Shown piece after piece: positions 6,368 to 15,135 of a DNA stretch of 25,815 bases (positions are counted from its first letter, which is position 1; every line of letters starts with the position of its first letter). This stretch comes from WGMK01 sp046047315 (GTDB taxonomy: Bacteria; Hydrogenedentota; Hydrogenedentia; Hydrogenedentales; JAEUWI01). The stretch covers positions 1 through 25,815 of the forward strand of contig JBJOID010000188.1 of the NCBI GenBank assembly GCA_046047315.1, read 5' to 3'. The notes under the pieces are model-generated. The model saw only the letters and a list, made by a program, of their open reading frames with translations, made no database searches and was not told the origin of the DNA. The position numbers and the translations under genes were made by a program.

Positions 6368-8770
6368 TCATGGCAGCAAGTCGAAGCGAAAGACGGTGGC
6401 GCTCGCGGGAGGCACCGTGAAGGACTTCTCCGGCGCGCTGTTGGTCTCGGACGCCTCGTTAAGCCTCACCCTCTCCTCGCTTTCGTTGTTCTCGTCGGGC
6501 TTCGCGCCCGCCAGCGTCACGCGCGTGATCTCGTCCGCGACGGGTTCCGGCAGTTCCAACAGAATACCGAGGGACTCGGAAGGATGCCGGTTGATAACAA
6601 GCACGTTGTAGCCATCCGCCCGCCGAAAGGCGAAGGCATGCAGGAACGGAACATTCTCCAGTTCCGGCACCGAGCCGTTCTCCGGCTGGTTCCACGTGGG
6701 CGAACCAGCCACCTCGACGCGCACGAGGTTCCCTTCTATCAAGTGCTGGTTGGCCAGTCGCAGGCCGTGCCACACCGGGCGGGCCCGCAGGCTGCCGTCG
6801 GGCTGGCGGAGCATCGTCCCCCACAGTCCCGCGCGGTCGTCGAAGGCGCGCTGAAAAATCGTGAAGTAGTTGATGGGCGAGGCGCCCATGTCGCGCATCA
6901 GGGTCATGGCCTGGTCCAGCACGGCCACCCCGGCACCTGCGCTGGCGCACAGCTTCGAGGCAACTGATGCGGGAGCGCCGCCTCCGGTGAGATGGGTGTT
7001 CAATTCGTACACCGCCAGCTTCGTGCCCTTGCCGTTGTCCGCCAGATCGCGCAGGGTGCTCGCGCCGCCGGTGGCGGCATACCCTTCGACGTCGGCGAAG
7101 AGCGTGCGGAAGTTCCGCTCCGTCGATGCGTAATCGTCCAGTTCCTGCAACAGATAGGGAGCGATGCTCAAATGCGAGTGGCCCTCGGCAATCCGGTCGG
7201 CCTCTCCATTCCAATGGTGGCCATTGGCAGCCCAGCCCGCCACCACCAGTTGAATCCGGTCGGCGTCAAAATTGGGATGGGCTGTCGCCGCGCGCAGGAT
7301 GGTGCGGCAGAGCTCCGCGTATTTCTCCGGCGGCATCACATGGAAGGGGCGGAAAATCGGGTTCCACCACTCATTGCCTATCTCGAGATAGATCTTGTCG
7401 AAGCGCTCGGTCCAGGGCTGCGCGTGGCCATTGGCCGCGCGCCGCGCGCCAAAGCCGTCGTCGCCGGCCTCTGCCGCCAGGTAGGCGATGAGCTTTTCCC
7501 ATTCCGCCGGGCCATTGGCGCTGGGCACCGTAATCCATGGACGCGCCCCCACTTCGAGGCAGAGCTGCATCCACTGGTCCAGCACGGCGTCCGTGGCGTT
7601 GAAACGCTGGCTGCTCTCGAGACTGGCGTAGGTCCACGTGCTGTCCGTGGTGCTCTTTGCGGTGAAGTCATCCACCAGGCTGCCGAGCGAAGCCACCCCG
7701 TAAAAACGCAGGGTGCCGCAGCGGGCCTCCTTGAGGGCCTCGGCCATCCGGCGGTTGAAGCCATGCGGAGACACCATGCCGGAATCCTCAAGCCACACCG
7801 CGTCGATTTCCACCACCGACGCCGCATCGGCCTTCGCATCCGCCGAGACAACAAGTTCGATCACGGAGATGTCGTCGCGAATGCGCGCATCATCCGGCGT
7901 GGTGCAGGTGAACACGAACTCCTTCCACTCCCCGTTCAGCAGCGCGTCGCCGCTGGGCGTCATGTCCAGCGCATTGCCCTCGTCCGGGTGGGGTATGCCG
8001 AAGTTCCGCATGCCCGCCCCGATACGCATTCCCTCCTCGCCCCGCGCGATCACGTGCAGCTTGTAGGTCACGGCGGAGGTGCCCCGCACGTAATGCTTGA
8101 CCCCGCCGCGCGCGCGCCCGGAGCCGGGGCCGAAGGTAAAACGCAGCGCCTGATCCGTCTCACCGTTCGCGGTGTCCACGAAGTCGAAGCTAACCCCCTC
8201 GTCAAGAATGGGCCGAAAGTCCCCAATACCAATGGTCGGCTCCACGTCCTCGTTCGTCGCATCCGGCGTGGCGCGCCGCGTCCACGGGCCGGTGACCCAC
8301 ACCGCATCCTGTTCCGCAAGCGGCTCGCCGGCATGCTCCAGCGTATAGGTACCGGTCTCTGTGTCATGCGCCACGATGGCTCCGCGCTCCCCGGCCCGCG
8401 CGCCCGTGGCGATGCAATACTCCCCGCCCGCCATGCTGTCCACCCAATGCCGGTCTGGGTCGGAGCGCTCGAAGTAGGCGTCGCTAAAGGTATTGGCCGT
8501 CGCGCCGGGCGCCGCCTGTACCACCAGCGCCTGGCGTCCCTTGGCAAAGCCGCCATGCGCCATGGGATTGGCCACGTGCTGCATGTCGTCCCAATAGAAC
8601 GAGGGGCCGATATTCACCCCCAGCCGGTGGGGCCGCTCTTGAACCACGTCGTTCGACACACGAATTGCCGCTGGCGCTCCAACCGACCCCGCGGGCGCGC
8701 AGCCCGCATGCAGCAGGAGGAGGAATTGCAGCAGCGGGACGCAGCGCGCGGAAAGGCGGGCGGGGTACAT
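6368..8770 (-). CDS. Exported clan GH-A glycoside hydrolase-like protein (alpha-L-arabinofuranosidase/GH51-like)
   Basis: An 800-residue exported protein. The N-terminus has a signal-peptide-like hydrophobic run ending at LLHAGCAP; Cys24 could be lipidated, although His at -3 makes the lipobox imperfect. Residues about 30-330 look like beta-rich carbohydrate-binding or accessory regions. The catalytic-like barrel contains LEIGNEWWN with Glu467 as the expected acid/base and VYELNTHL with Glu589 as a candidate nucleophile; their spacing of 122 residues resembles GH51. A C-terminal beta-sandwich containing VLVINRHPSES follows, again as in GH51 and GH39 enzymes. Substrate is not deducible. ATG at 8770 has GAGGAG about 11 nt upstream. 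The following gene is a glycosyltransferase, so a surface-glycan role is plausible. GH39, GH79 or an inactive relative remain possible. Confidence 0.8.
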   Translation of the reverse strand: MYPARLSARCVPLLQFLLLLHAGCAPAGSVGAPAAIRVSNDVVQERPHRLGVNIGPSFYWDDMQHVANPMAHGGFAKGRQALVVQAAPGATANTFSDAYFERSDPDRHWVDSMAGGEYCIATGARAGERGAIVAHDTETGTYTLEHAGEPLAEQDAVWVTGPWTRRATPDATNEDVEPTIGIGDFRPILDEGVSFDFVDTANGETDQALRFTFGPGSGRARGGVKHYVRGTSAVTYKLHVIARGEEGMRIGAGMRNFGIPHPDEGNALDMTPSGDALLNGEWKEFVFTCTTPDDARIRDDISVIELVVSADAKADAASVVEIDAVWLEDSGMVSPHGFNRRMAEALKEARCGTLRFYGVASLGSLVDDFTAKSTTDSTWTYASLESSQRFNATDAVLDQWMQLCLEVGARPWITVPSANGPAEWEKLIAYLAAEAGDDGFGARRAANGHAQPWTERFDKIYLEIGNEWWNPIFRPFHVMPPEKYAELCRTILRAATAHPNFDADRIQLVVAGWAANGHHWNGEADRIAEGHSHLSIAPYLLQELDDYASTERNFRTLFADVEGYAATGGASTLRDLADNGKGTKLAVYELNTHLTGGGAPASVASKLCASAGAGVAVLDQAMTLMRDMGASPINYFTIFQRAFDDRAGLWGTMLRQPDGSLRARPVWHGLRLANQHLIEGNLVRVEVAGSPTWNQPENGSVPELENVPFLHAFAFRRADGYNVLVINRHPSESLGILLELPEPVADEITRVTLAGAKPDENNESEERVRLNEASETNSAPEKSFTVPPASATVFRFDLLP

Positions 8771-8799
8771 CGTGGACTGGTCTCCTCAGATTCTTCTGA

Positions 8800-8828
8800 A
8801 GTATACCCGCTATCATGCCGGGTTGGAA
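8800..8828 (-). promoter_or_regulatory. Candidate promoter for the glycoside hydrolase-glycosyltransferase unit
   Basis: On the minus strand TTCCAA (8828-8823) and TATACT (8805-8800) are 17 nt apart. The -10 matches 5 of 6 consensus positions, the -35 only 3. Transcription would begin near 8793, about 23 nt before the ATG. It lies back-to-back with the strong plus-strand promoter 17 nt away. Confidence 0.5.
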
Positions 8829-8845
8829 TTCCCGCGACGTATTCC

Positions 8846-8874
8846 TTGTCAGGCGCGCGTGCAGGGTCTATAAT
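8846..8874 (+). promoter_or_regulatory. Strong sigma70-type promoter for the Helicase_C_3 gene
   Basis: TTGTCA (8846-8851), a 17-nt spacer and a perfect TATAAT (8869-8874) make the best sigma70-like promoter in the window. Transcription would start near 8881, giving a leader of about 59 nt before the ATG at 8940. Confidence 0.8.
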
Positions 8875-8939
8875 GCGCGTTTACATTTGGCAAAAACCTG
8901 CGCGCGCCGATACCGGCGGGCGCGTTAGGATGCTGGGGA

Positions 8940-10772
8940 ATGCGTCATAGCGCAAGTCTGCTGACGTCGCTCGAGGGGGTGAGCCTGGCTGCCTTTAAGG
9001 TGGCGCGCGAACTGGCAGGGAACGGACGCTCCGGCCTTACCGTGAGGTTCCTTTCCAAGAAGCTCGAGATGCCCGAGGAGGAGGTCGAGTACATCCTCGA
9101 CATGAACCATCGGCTGCTGTTCATGGATCTCACCAAGGTGAAGATCGTGGCGGAAGGCCAGGCGGTGGTGAAGCGCATCAGCGACGGCCTCGAGAACCAT
9201 GGCGACATTCCCTCCCTGCTGCGGCGGGTGAAGGGGCTCAGCGCAATCGAGTTCCGCCGCATCGAAGAGCTGCTCGCGCTCGACCATTACACCACGAAGA
9301 AAGATGCCGCCGACCAGCTCATTGAGCACGCGTACCGCCTGCCGGATTCCGTCGTCTCCTACGTGGCGACGCGCAGCTTCTCGCCCGCGGCCAAGGAGAT
9401 ATTCGATCTGGTATGGCAGTCGAGGGAGGGCATCCTGCCCGTCTCCAAGATTCGCGCCGCGCATGGCGGCACGGACTATCAGGTGGAGCAGGCGCTTCAG
9501 GAGCTGTTTCAGGGCTTCGCCCTTTTTGAACTCTTCCGTTTCGACGCGGAGGATCGACTGGTGCGGGTCGCGGCGCTCCTCAAGGAGGTGCGCCAATACC
9601 GCGATCAGAACGCCGGCCAATCAGGTGAGCGCCCGAAGCTTCGGCCGGCGAAGACGCCGCCCCACGCGGAAGCCCGGCAGATTGCGCTTTCGGAAGTGTT
9701 GTGCCGTTTGGCGGCGGCCATCGCGGCCAAGCCCGCGCGCCTGCGGGGCGACGGTGACCTGTTTCGCGAAGACCGCCGCCGCTTGAGCGAGATCGTTTCG
9801 GAGGAAGACGAACCTTCTTTGAGCTATTGCCTCTGGGTGCTGGAATCAATGGGATGGATTCACCGGGTGGATAGCGCCCTGCAGGCGGGAGAACTGGAGA
9901 ACCTGATCGAGAACGACCGCTTTGAGCGTCACCGCCAGGTCTACAACTGGGTCACCAGCCAGCGCGAGATCATGGAGCCGCGCAAGGTGCTCTCCGCCAT
10001 GCTCGACCATGCCCGACCGGGGCAGTGGTATACCATCACCGACTTCGTGGACTTCGCCCTTAAGTCCGCCATGGAGGACATGCAGCCCGTGCTCAAGAGC
10101 ATGGGCGGGCACTGGAAGTACGTGGGGCCCGGCACCGCCGGCCAGGCTGACAACCGCCTTGCGCGCGGCCTCGAGGAGACTTTCTTCTGGCTAGGCGTGG
10201 TCGAGCGCGGCCAGCAGGAAGGGGAAAGCGTGTTCCGCTTTTCACCGCTGGGCGAAGCGCTGCTGCTCAATGCCTCGGCGGAAGAGCTGGCCAAGACCTA
10301 CGCACCCGCGCGCAGCCAGTTTGTGGTGCAACCGAACTTCGATGTGGTGGTGCCCGCGCAGGATATGGACCCGCTGCTGACCGTACCGCTGGACCAGTTC
10401 GCGGTGCGCACCAGCTCGGGCGCGGCCAACGTGTATCACCTGAGCAAGGACTCGTTCACGCAGGCCGTGCAGGATGGTCACGACGCGGCGGCCTTCATTG
10501 AGTTCTTGATGAAGCACAATCGCGATGGAGACCTGCCGCGCAACGTGGCCATGACGCTTGAGGACTGGATGGGCGGCATGAAGCGCGTGCGCATGCGCAA
10601 GGTGTGGGTCATTGAATCCGAGGACGCCCTGGTCATGGCGGACTTGATGCACCGCCGGAAGTTCAAGAAGTTTCTGTCCCCGGTGGACCCTCGCCATATC
10701 GCGCTGCTCGGCGAAATCCCCCATGATGAATTCTCGAAGCTCATCGAGAAGGAAGGCTTCATCGTGGAGTGA
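8940..10772 (+). CDS. XPB/Ssl2-type helicase-associated domain (Helicase_C_3) protein without helicase motor
   Basis: A 610-residue protein. Residues about 460-545 (QFVVQPNFDVVVP, then the LSKDSFTQAVQDG and LPRNVAMTLEDWMGG segments) match the Helicase_C_3 / XPB-Ssl2 N-terminal domain family (PF13625), found beside DNA repair helicases. The remaining chain is mostly helical with winged-helix-like stretches, for example near residues 1-65 and 140-195. I see no Walker A or DEAD/DEAH motif, so there is no motor in this protein. In bacteria such motorless proteins occur alone or near an XPB helicase; none is in this window. The strong promoter upstream, and ATG preceded by AGGA and GGGGA, support the start. 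It ends 36 nt from the convergent YhaN-like gene. A role in DNA binding or repair is inferred from the domain only. Confidence 0.8.
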   Translation: MRHSASLLTSLEGVSLAAFKVARELAGNGRSGLTVRFLSKKLEMPEEEVEYILDMNHRLLFMDLTKVKIVAEGQAVVKRISDGLENHGDIPSLLRRVKGLSAIEFRRIEELLALDHYTTKKDAADQLIEHAYRLPDSVVSYVATRSFSPAAKEIFDLVWQSREGILPVSKIRAAHGGTDYQVEQALQELFQGFALFELFRFDAEDRLVRVAALLKEVRQYRDQNAGQSGERPKLRPAKTPPHAEARQIALSEVLCRLAAAIAAKPARLRGDGDLFREDRRRLSEIVSEEDEPSLSYCLWVLESMGWIHRVDSALQAGELENLIENDRFERHRQVYNWVTSQREIMEPRKVLSAMLDHARPGQWYTITDFVDFALKSAMEDMQPVLKSMGGHWKYVGPGTAGQADNRLARGLEETFFWLGVVERGQQEGESVFRFSPLGEALLLNASAEELAKTYAPARSQFVVQPNFDVVVPAQDMDPLLTVPLDQFAVRTSSGAANVYHLSKDSFTQAVQDGHDAAAFIEFLMKHNRDGDLPRNVAMTLEDWMGGMKRVRMRKVWVIESEDALVMADLMHRRKFKKFLSPVDPRHIALLGEIPHDEFSKLIEKEGFIVE

Positions 10773-10778
10773 CAGGCC

Positions 10779-10794
10779 CCGGGCTAAAGCCCGG
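10779..10794. terminator. Short GC hairpin between convergent genes, possible weak terminator
   Basis: CCGGGC and GCCCGG pair perfectly around a TAAA loop in the 36-nt gap between the convergent Helicase_C_3 and YhaN-like genes. Neither strand has a following T-tract, so it would be at most a weak or Rho-assisted terminator. Confidence 0.35.
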
Positions 10795-10808
10795 ACAGCA
10801 GGATCGAA

Positions 10809-13800
10809 TCAGAGCTCCAACACAGGCGCACCGATGGCACGTCCAGCGCGAACCACATCCTCGCGGCAGGTGAACAAGAGCACCTGGTTTCTCTGCGCCA
10901 CTTCCTGCATGAGTTGAAGCGTCACGCGCAGGCGGCCGTCGTCGTAGTTGGCGAAGGGATCGTCCAGCAGCATGGGCGCGGGCTCGCCCGTGGCGCTGAG
11001 CGCGTCCACCAGCGCCAGGCGCAGGGCGAGATAAATCTGGTCCACGGTGCCCTTGCTGAGGGTGCGCTCGGGATGCAACTGCGCGCCCGGCGCCTGCGGC
11101 ACGCTGAGGCTCACGCGAAGGTCGGCATCCACACGCACATCGGCATAGGCGCCCTGCGTAATGCGGGCCACGTATTCCGAAGCGCGGCTCGCCAGCAGCG
11201 GGGCGATGCGCGCGTGCTTGTCTCGCGCGATCTCTTCTACCAGCGCCATGGCATAGGCGCAGGCGTCGAGCTCAGCTTCCAGTTGGGCAATGCTTCGCGA
11301 CACATGCGCCCGCTCTTCCTCGATCTCGTAGAGCGGCCGACCGCTGGATTGACGCTCGGCGATTTGCAGCTGGGCCTGGTGAATCTGGTCGCGCAGGGAG
11401 CGTGCTTCGCCCGCCGCCCGGTCCAGCGCAGCAAGAATTTCGTCGCGCGTGAGGTCGGAGTTTAGGGGAGCGGCGGCGCGGTCCAGCCAGGCCATCAACT
11501 GCGCAAGGTCCTCGCCCCGGGCCAAGTCGTCCATGGCGCGTTGCAACGCGTCGCGCTGTTCCATGAGCGAGCGATAGCGCCGCGCGGTCTCGGCCTTGGC
11601 CGCCCAGTCCTCGTAGCTGGACAAGCCGGCATGGGCAAGCAGCCGTGCCAGTTCCTGCTCCCGCTTTTCGAGGTCAAACTCGTCGGCCTTCACCTGCCGC
11701 TCGAGCGCGGCCGCCTGCTCGCGGAGCACCTCGATGCGGGCCTGCCGCTCCTTTTGCTCGGTGAGCCCGGCGCGAATGCGCAACAGGGTCGCTCCGGCCT
11801 CCTCGCCCTCGGGCAGCGACGCGCCGCCGTCGCGCTCCATCAGGGTGCGTATCTGGTCCTCCACCGTTCTCAGGGCGAGTTCGGCCGAATGGCGCTCGTC
11901 GTTCAGATGGCCCAGCTCGGCGCGATATCGTCCACTCTGGGTGTGCGCGTCGGCGATATTCCGCTTTGCTTCACGGTATTCCTGGTAACGCGCAATGGCC
12001 GCGCCCGCCGCGGCCCGCACGTCCGACTCGCTGCCCAGCGTGACGCCCAGCTTGTCAAAGGTATCCTGGAAGCGCGCGAGCAGGTTGGGGATCCGCTGCT
12101 CAGCCTCCTCGGTGCGCTTGCGTTGCTCCGATAACAACTCCTCTCGTGCGTCCAGTTCTGCGCGTGCGGCCTTGTACTGGTCGTAGCGGGCTTCGAGTTC
12201 GCGTATCGTTTCGCATTCCGCAGCGGCCATCAATTCAGCGATGACCGATCCGCCGACCTCGGGAGCGGCGTCAGTCGGCGTCGCGACCGGTTCGCTTAGC
12301 CCGGCAATCTCGTTCTCCAGTTGCGCCAGGCGCTTCCGGTCCACCAGCAGTCGGCCGAGGAAATAAGCGGCGGCCATGGCCACCACCCCCGCCGCCAGCC
12401 CGATGGCCTGGTTGGAGAGGTAGATCCCCGCGCCGGCCAATGCCGCCGTGCCGGCGCCGCAAAGGGCGGCAAGAATGGTTTGCTCTGGAATGCCGCCTTG
12501 AATCTCAAGTGCGAGGTTGCGCTTGCTTTGCAGCAGTTGACCCCGGTTTTGCGACTGCTCCTCGGCAACACGGCGGCGCAGTTCGTACTCGCGCGCCAGC
12601 TCGGGAAAGTCCTCGTGCTGCTCGAAAACGCCAAGGTTCGCACCAATCGCGGCGCGCCGCGCGGTAACGTCCTGTTCCAGCTTGGCCAGACTCTGGCGTT
12701 CTTCATCGCGCGCTCGAATCGCCACATCAAAAGACGAAGCAAGCTGCGTAATCCACTCGACCGGATCCGCCGCAATCCGGCTGAAATCAGGCAGACGCGA
12801 CAAGGTCGCCTGACTTTCCTGCAGGCGCGCTTCCGTCGCTTCGATAACCTGCTCAAGCTCGAGCATGCGGTCATTGCAACGCTGGATGATGGCCGCGAGG
12901 TCGGTGAAGCGCTTTTCTATCTCGGGCGGCAATTCGTTGAGCGCGTTTAATCCGGCGGCCGCCAGCGCGCGGTTCTCCTGCTCGATGCGGCCCTGCGTCT
13001 GCGACAACTCGTTGCGGCTGCGCGTCAGCTGATCACTGCCGGCGCTCACCCGCATGTGCGCTTGTTGCACCTGGGCTTCGAGGTCGAGCGGAAACTCGCG
13101 CCCGCCGCCCACGGCGAACAGATCACGTGTGATGGCGTCCAACTGGCCGGCGAGGTCGCGTATCTGCCGGGCGCGCTGATGGCGCTCGGCATGTTCAGCC
13201 GCGACCAGGTCCTGCCGCAGCCGGGCTTCCTCCATTTCGCACTGGGCCGCCTGTTCCATCAACGACTGCAACACCGACGCCTGCTCGCGCGCCTCGCGGC
13301 GCAGGGCCAAGGCCGCCGCCCGCTCCTCCTCCAATCGAAGCAGCCGCACGCGCAGCGACGGCAGTGGACGGTTTTTCGCGCTGGGCTGCCCGATGTGTTC
13401 GATGCGCTCGCGCAGCAGCGCCATCGCCGCCTCGCTGGAATGTTGCTCTTCGCCCGTGTCCGTCAGGGATTGCAGTTTCTCGCGAATCTTGTTCAGCGAG
13501 TCTTTGTCGCCCAGGTCCTCCAGACTGAAATGGCTGATGGTCGCCGCGCTCAGGAAGACTTCCTTGCTGAGACCCAGGTGCGCCGCTGCAAAGTTAACTT
13601 CCCCGTTCCCGAGCCGCTCCCACGCGGCCGTCACTTCCTCGCCGGTGTCCGTGTCCACAAGGGTGAGCGCCTCCTGCTCCGGATCGAAGCAACGCCGCAC
13701 CTCGAAGCGCCGTCCATCGCGCAGGGTGTAAGCGAGCGCGCCGGCATAGCGCGCGCCTTCCGCCCAAGGCCGGCGCAGCGCATTCTGCTCGTCGAATACC

Positions 13801-13970
13801 CGCTGCGTCAGGCTGCGCTTCTGGCCATACAGCATGTCCGCAATGAAGCTGCGAAGGGTGGACTTGCCCTTCTCGTTCGGACCCACGATGATCTGGAGGC
13901 CCGGTTCGAGGCTCACTTCACGATTCTGGAAGCGGCCGTAACCCTGGATATGTGCGTGGGTAATCTTCAC
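10809..13970 (-). CDS. yhaN: YhaN-like (Rad50/SbcC-type) AAA ATPase with membrane hairpin in the coiled coil
   Basis: A 1053-residue SMC/Rad50-like ATPase of the YhaN (AAA_27) type. The N-terminal Walker A is VGPNEKGKST (29-38). Long Glu/Arg/Ala-rich coiled coils occupy about 180-480 and 550-900. Between them, about residues 497-543, lie two hydrophobic segments that could form a membrane hairpin. The C-terminal half-site has the ABC-type signature LSKGTVDQIYLALRL (971-985), Walker B MLLDDP (1000-1005) and the D-loop-like NYDDGR. The switch position reads FTCRED where relatives usually have a histidine (Arg1036). It starts with GTG overlapping the YhaO-like stop by GTGA, so the two are coupled and probably form a complex. 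In Bacillus YhaN and YhaO act with YhaM in DNA metabolism; the role here is inferred. The gene ends convergently with the Helicase_C_3 gene. Confidence 0.9.
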   Translation of the reverse strand: MKITHAHIQGYGRFQNREVSLEPGLQIIVGPNEKGKSTLRSFIADMLYGQKRSLTQRVFDEQNALRRPWAEGARYAGALAYTLRDGRRFEVRRCFDPEQEALTLVDTDTGEEVTAAWERLGNGEVNFAAAHLGLSKEVFLSAATISHFSLEDLGDKDSLNKIREKLQSLTDTGEEQHSSEAAMALLRERIEHIGQPSAKNRPLPSLRVRLLRLEEERAAALALRREAREQASVLQSLMEQAAQCEMEEARLRQDLVAAEHAERHQRARQIRDLAGQLDAITRDLFAVGGGREFPLDLEAQVQQAHMRVSAGSDQLTRSRNELSQTQGRIEQENRALAAAGLNALNELPPEIEKRFTDLAAIIQRCNDRMLELEQVIEATEARLQESQATLSRLPDFSRIAADPVEWITQLASSFDVAIRARDEERQSLAKLEQDVTARRAAIGANLGVFEQHEDFPELAREYELRRRVAEEQSQNRGQLLQSKRNLALEIQGGIPEQTILAALCGAGTAALAGAGIYLSNQAIGLAAGVVAMAAAYFLGRLLVDRKRLAQLENEIAGLSEPVATPTDAAPEVGGSVIAELMAAAECETIRELEARYDQYKAARAELDAREELLSEQRKRTEEAEQRIPNLLARFQDTFDKLGVTLGSESDVRAAAGAAIARYQEYREAKRNIADAHTQSGRYRAELGHLNDERHSAELALRTVEDQIRTLMERDGGASLPEGEEAGATLLRIRAGLTEQKERQARIEVLREQAAALERQVKADEFDLEKREQELARLLAHAGLSSYEDWAAKAETARRYRSLMEQRDALQRAMDDLARGEDLAQLMAWLDRAAAPLNSDLTRDEILAALDRAAGEARSLRDQIHQAQLQIAERQSSGRPLYEIEEERAHVSRSIAQLEAELDACAYAMALVEEIARDKHARIAPLLASRASEYVARITQGAYADVRVDADLRVSLSVPQAPGAQLHPERTLSKGTVDQIYLALRLALVDALSATGEPAPMLLDDPFANYDDGRLRVTLQLMQEVAQRNQVLLFTCREDVVRAGRAIGAPVLEL

Positions 13971-15127
13971 GATTCCGCCTCGATGCCCGGATTCGGCGCC
14001 GAATCGCCCCGGTAGGCCGCCACCCCAGCCTCAAGCGCCCGCGTGAAGTGGGCCTTGCGCTGAGCCGTAGGCGCGTCCGCGATGGCCTGGCCAAGACGCT
14101 GCGCAAAAATGCCCATGCTCGTGTTCTGCCGCGCGAGCTGCTCGTAGGTCTCGGGCGGCAAAGGGGGCAGGGTCAACTCGAGTTCTTCGAACGCGTCCGC
14201 CGCCAAGCGATGAAGCTGGTGAAGTTCTTCGCGCACCGCTGGTTGCACTATCCCTTGAAAGTTCACGCGCGCGATGGTGTCCATCCCCTCGGCCGCCAGC
14301 CCGCGCAGCGCACGCAACAATTGATCCGTGCTGTAATACTTGCCGCAGTCGAGCGTGTACGATCCAAACTGCGTGCGGGCGGAAGCAACGGGATGCGCGC
14401 GCAACTGCGGGGTCGTGCCGCGCCCCTCCTCCGCCGTTACTTCCAGGAAGAAATGCGGACCAGACTCCTCGTGCGAGTGTGGCTCGGGCGCGCCGCTGTA
14501 ATAAGCGGCCACCGCCGAGGTGCCATGCAGCGGCAGCGTGGCGTGATGCCCGCCCAAGGCAAGATAGTGAAGCCCCTCCACGTGCACATCTTCCGCCCGG
14601 AAGGAGAGCAAACCGGGCGTACCGGGCAAGCCCGCCTCGCGTCCGGAAGCGAGCGCCACGTGCAACTTGCCGTCCGGCGGGCAAACCAACGCACTGAAAT
14701 CAAGGCGTTCGGCAATCGGCTCGGTCGCCGCCCGGCCATGCACCACCACCGGCGCGCCGGGCACGGGAGCCGCCTGCCAGTCGCGGCGGGTAAACACGAA
14801 CACGTTCTCCGGCCAGGGCTGGGCATAAGGCGAGCCCGCGCCGAAGGGATCGGCCAGACCGGGCGCGATAAAGACTGGAAGCGGGGCGGCGGCGGCGAAA
14901 GCGTCGCGCGCGAAGGCCGCCGTGTCCCGTGTCATCCATTGCGCGTCGAAGAGCCCGCCCGCTATCAGCAGGGCGTCTGCGCGCGACTCGCGTGCATGGG
15001 CGAGGATTCGTCCCAGCACATCGCGCAGGCGTCCCCTTCTGCGCCGCGCCGACTCCGGGGAAAACGCCATCGACGCATAGCATGTATCCAGCAACAGGTC
15101 CGACGTATGGATAAGCTTTGCGGCCAA
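13967..15127 (-). CDS. yhaO: YhaO/Mre11-like metallophosphoesterase with degenerate active site
   Basis: A 386-residue protein with the layout of SbcD/Mre11/YhaO phosphoesterases: LIHTSD opening, ALLIAGGLFD, VFIAPGLADP, a histidine-rich YLALGGHHA and a long C-terminal capping region. The metal-binding motifs are eroded: DxH is DLL (residues 10-12), GD is GG (58), GNHD is GLAD (90-93), the following catalytic His position reads ASG (160-162), and GHxH is GGHH. Only Asp10, Asp61, Asp93 and His195 remain among the usual ligands. It is therefore likely nuclease-dead while keeping a binding or scaffold role. Its stop overlaps the ATPase start (GTGA). Start is TTG at 15127, the only sensible site before the conserved LIHTSD; a perfect TTGACA lies upstream at 15164-15159. 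Confidence 0.87.
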   Translation of the reverse strand: MAAKLIHTSDLLLDTCYASMAFSPESARRRRGRLRDVLGRILAHARESRADALLIAGGLFDAQWMTRDTAAFARDAFAAAAPLPVFIAPGLADPFGAGSPYAQPWPENVFVFTRRDWQAAPVPGAPVVVHGRAATEPIAERLDFSALVCPPDGKLHVALASGREAGLPGTPGLLSFRAEDVHVEGLHYLALGGHHATLPLHGTSAVAAYYSGAPEPHSHEESGPHFFLEVTAEEGRGTTPQLRAHPVASARTQFGSYTLDCGKYYSTDQLLRALRGLAAEGMDTIARVNFQGIVQPAVREELHQLHRLAADAFEELELTLPPLPPETYEQLARQNTSMGIFAQRLGQAIADAPTAQRKAHFTRALEAGVAAYRGDSAPNPGIEAES

Positions 15128-15135
15128 CGCTTCGT

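Noticed and set aside
6992..8950. Long plus-strand open frame opposite the glycoside hydrolase gene
   Set aside because: It is antisense to a gene with signal peptide, catalytic-like motifs and a promoter; long shadow frames are expected in GC-rich DNA and this one has no recognisable domain.
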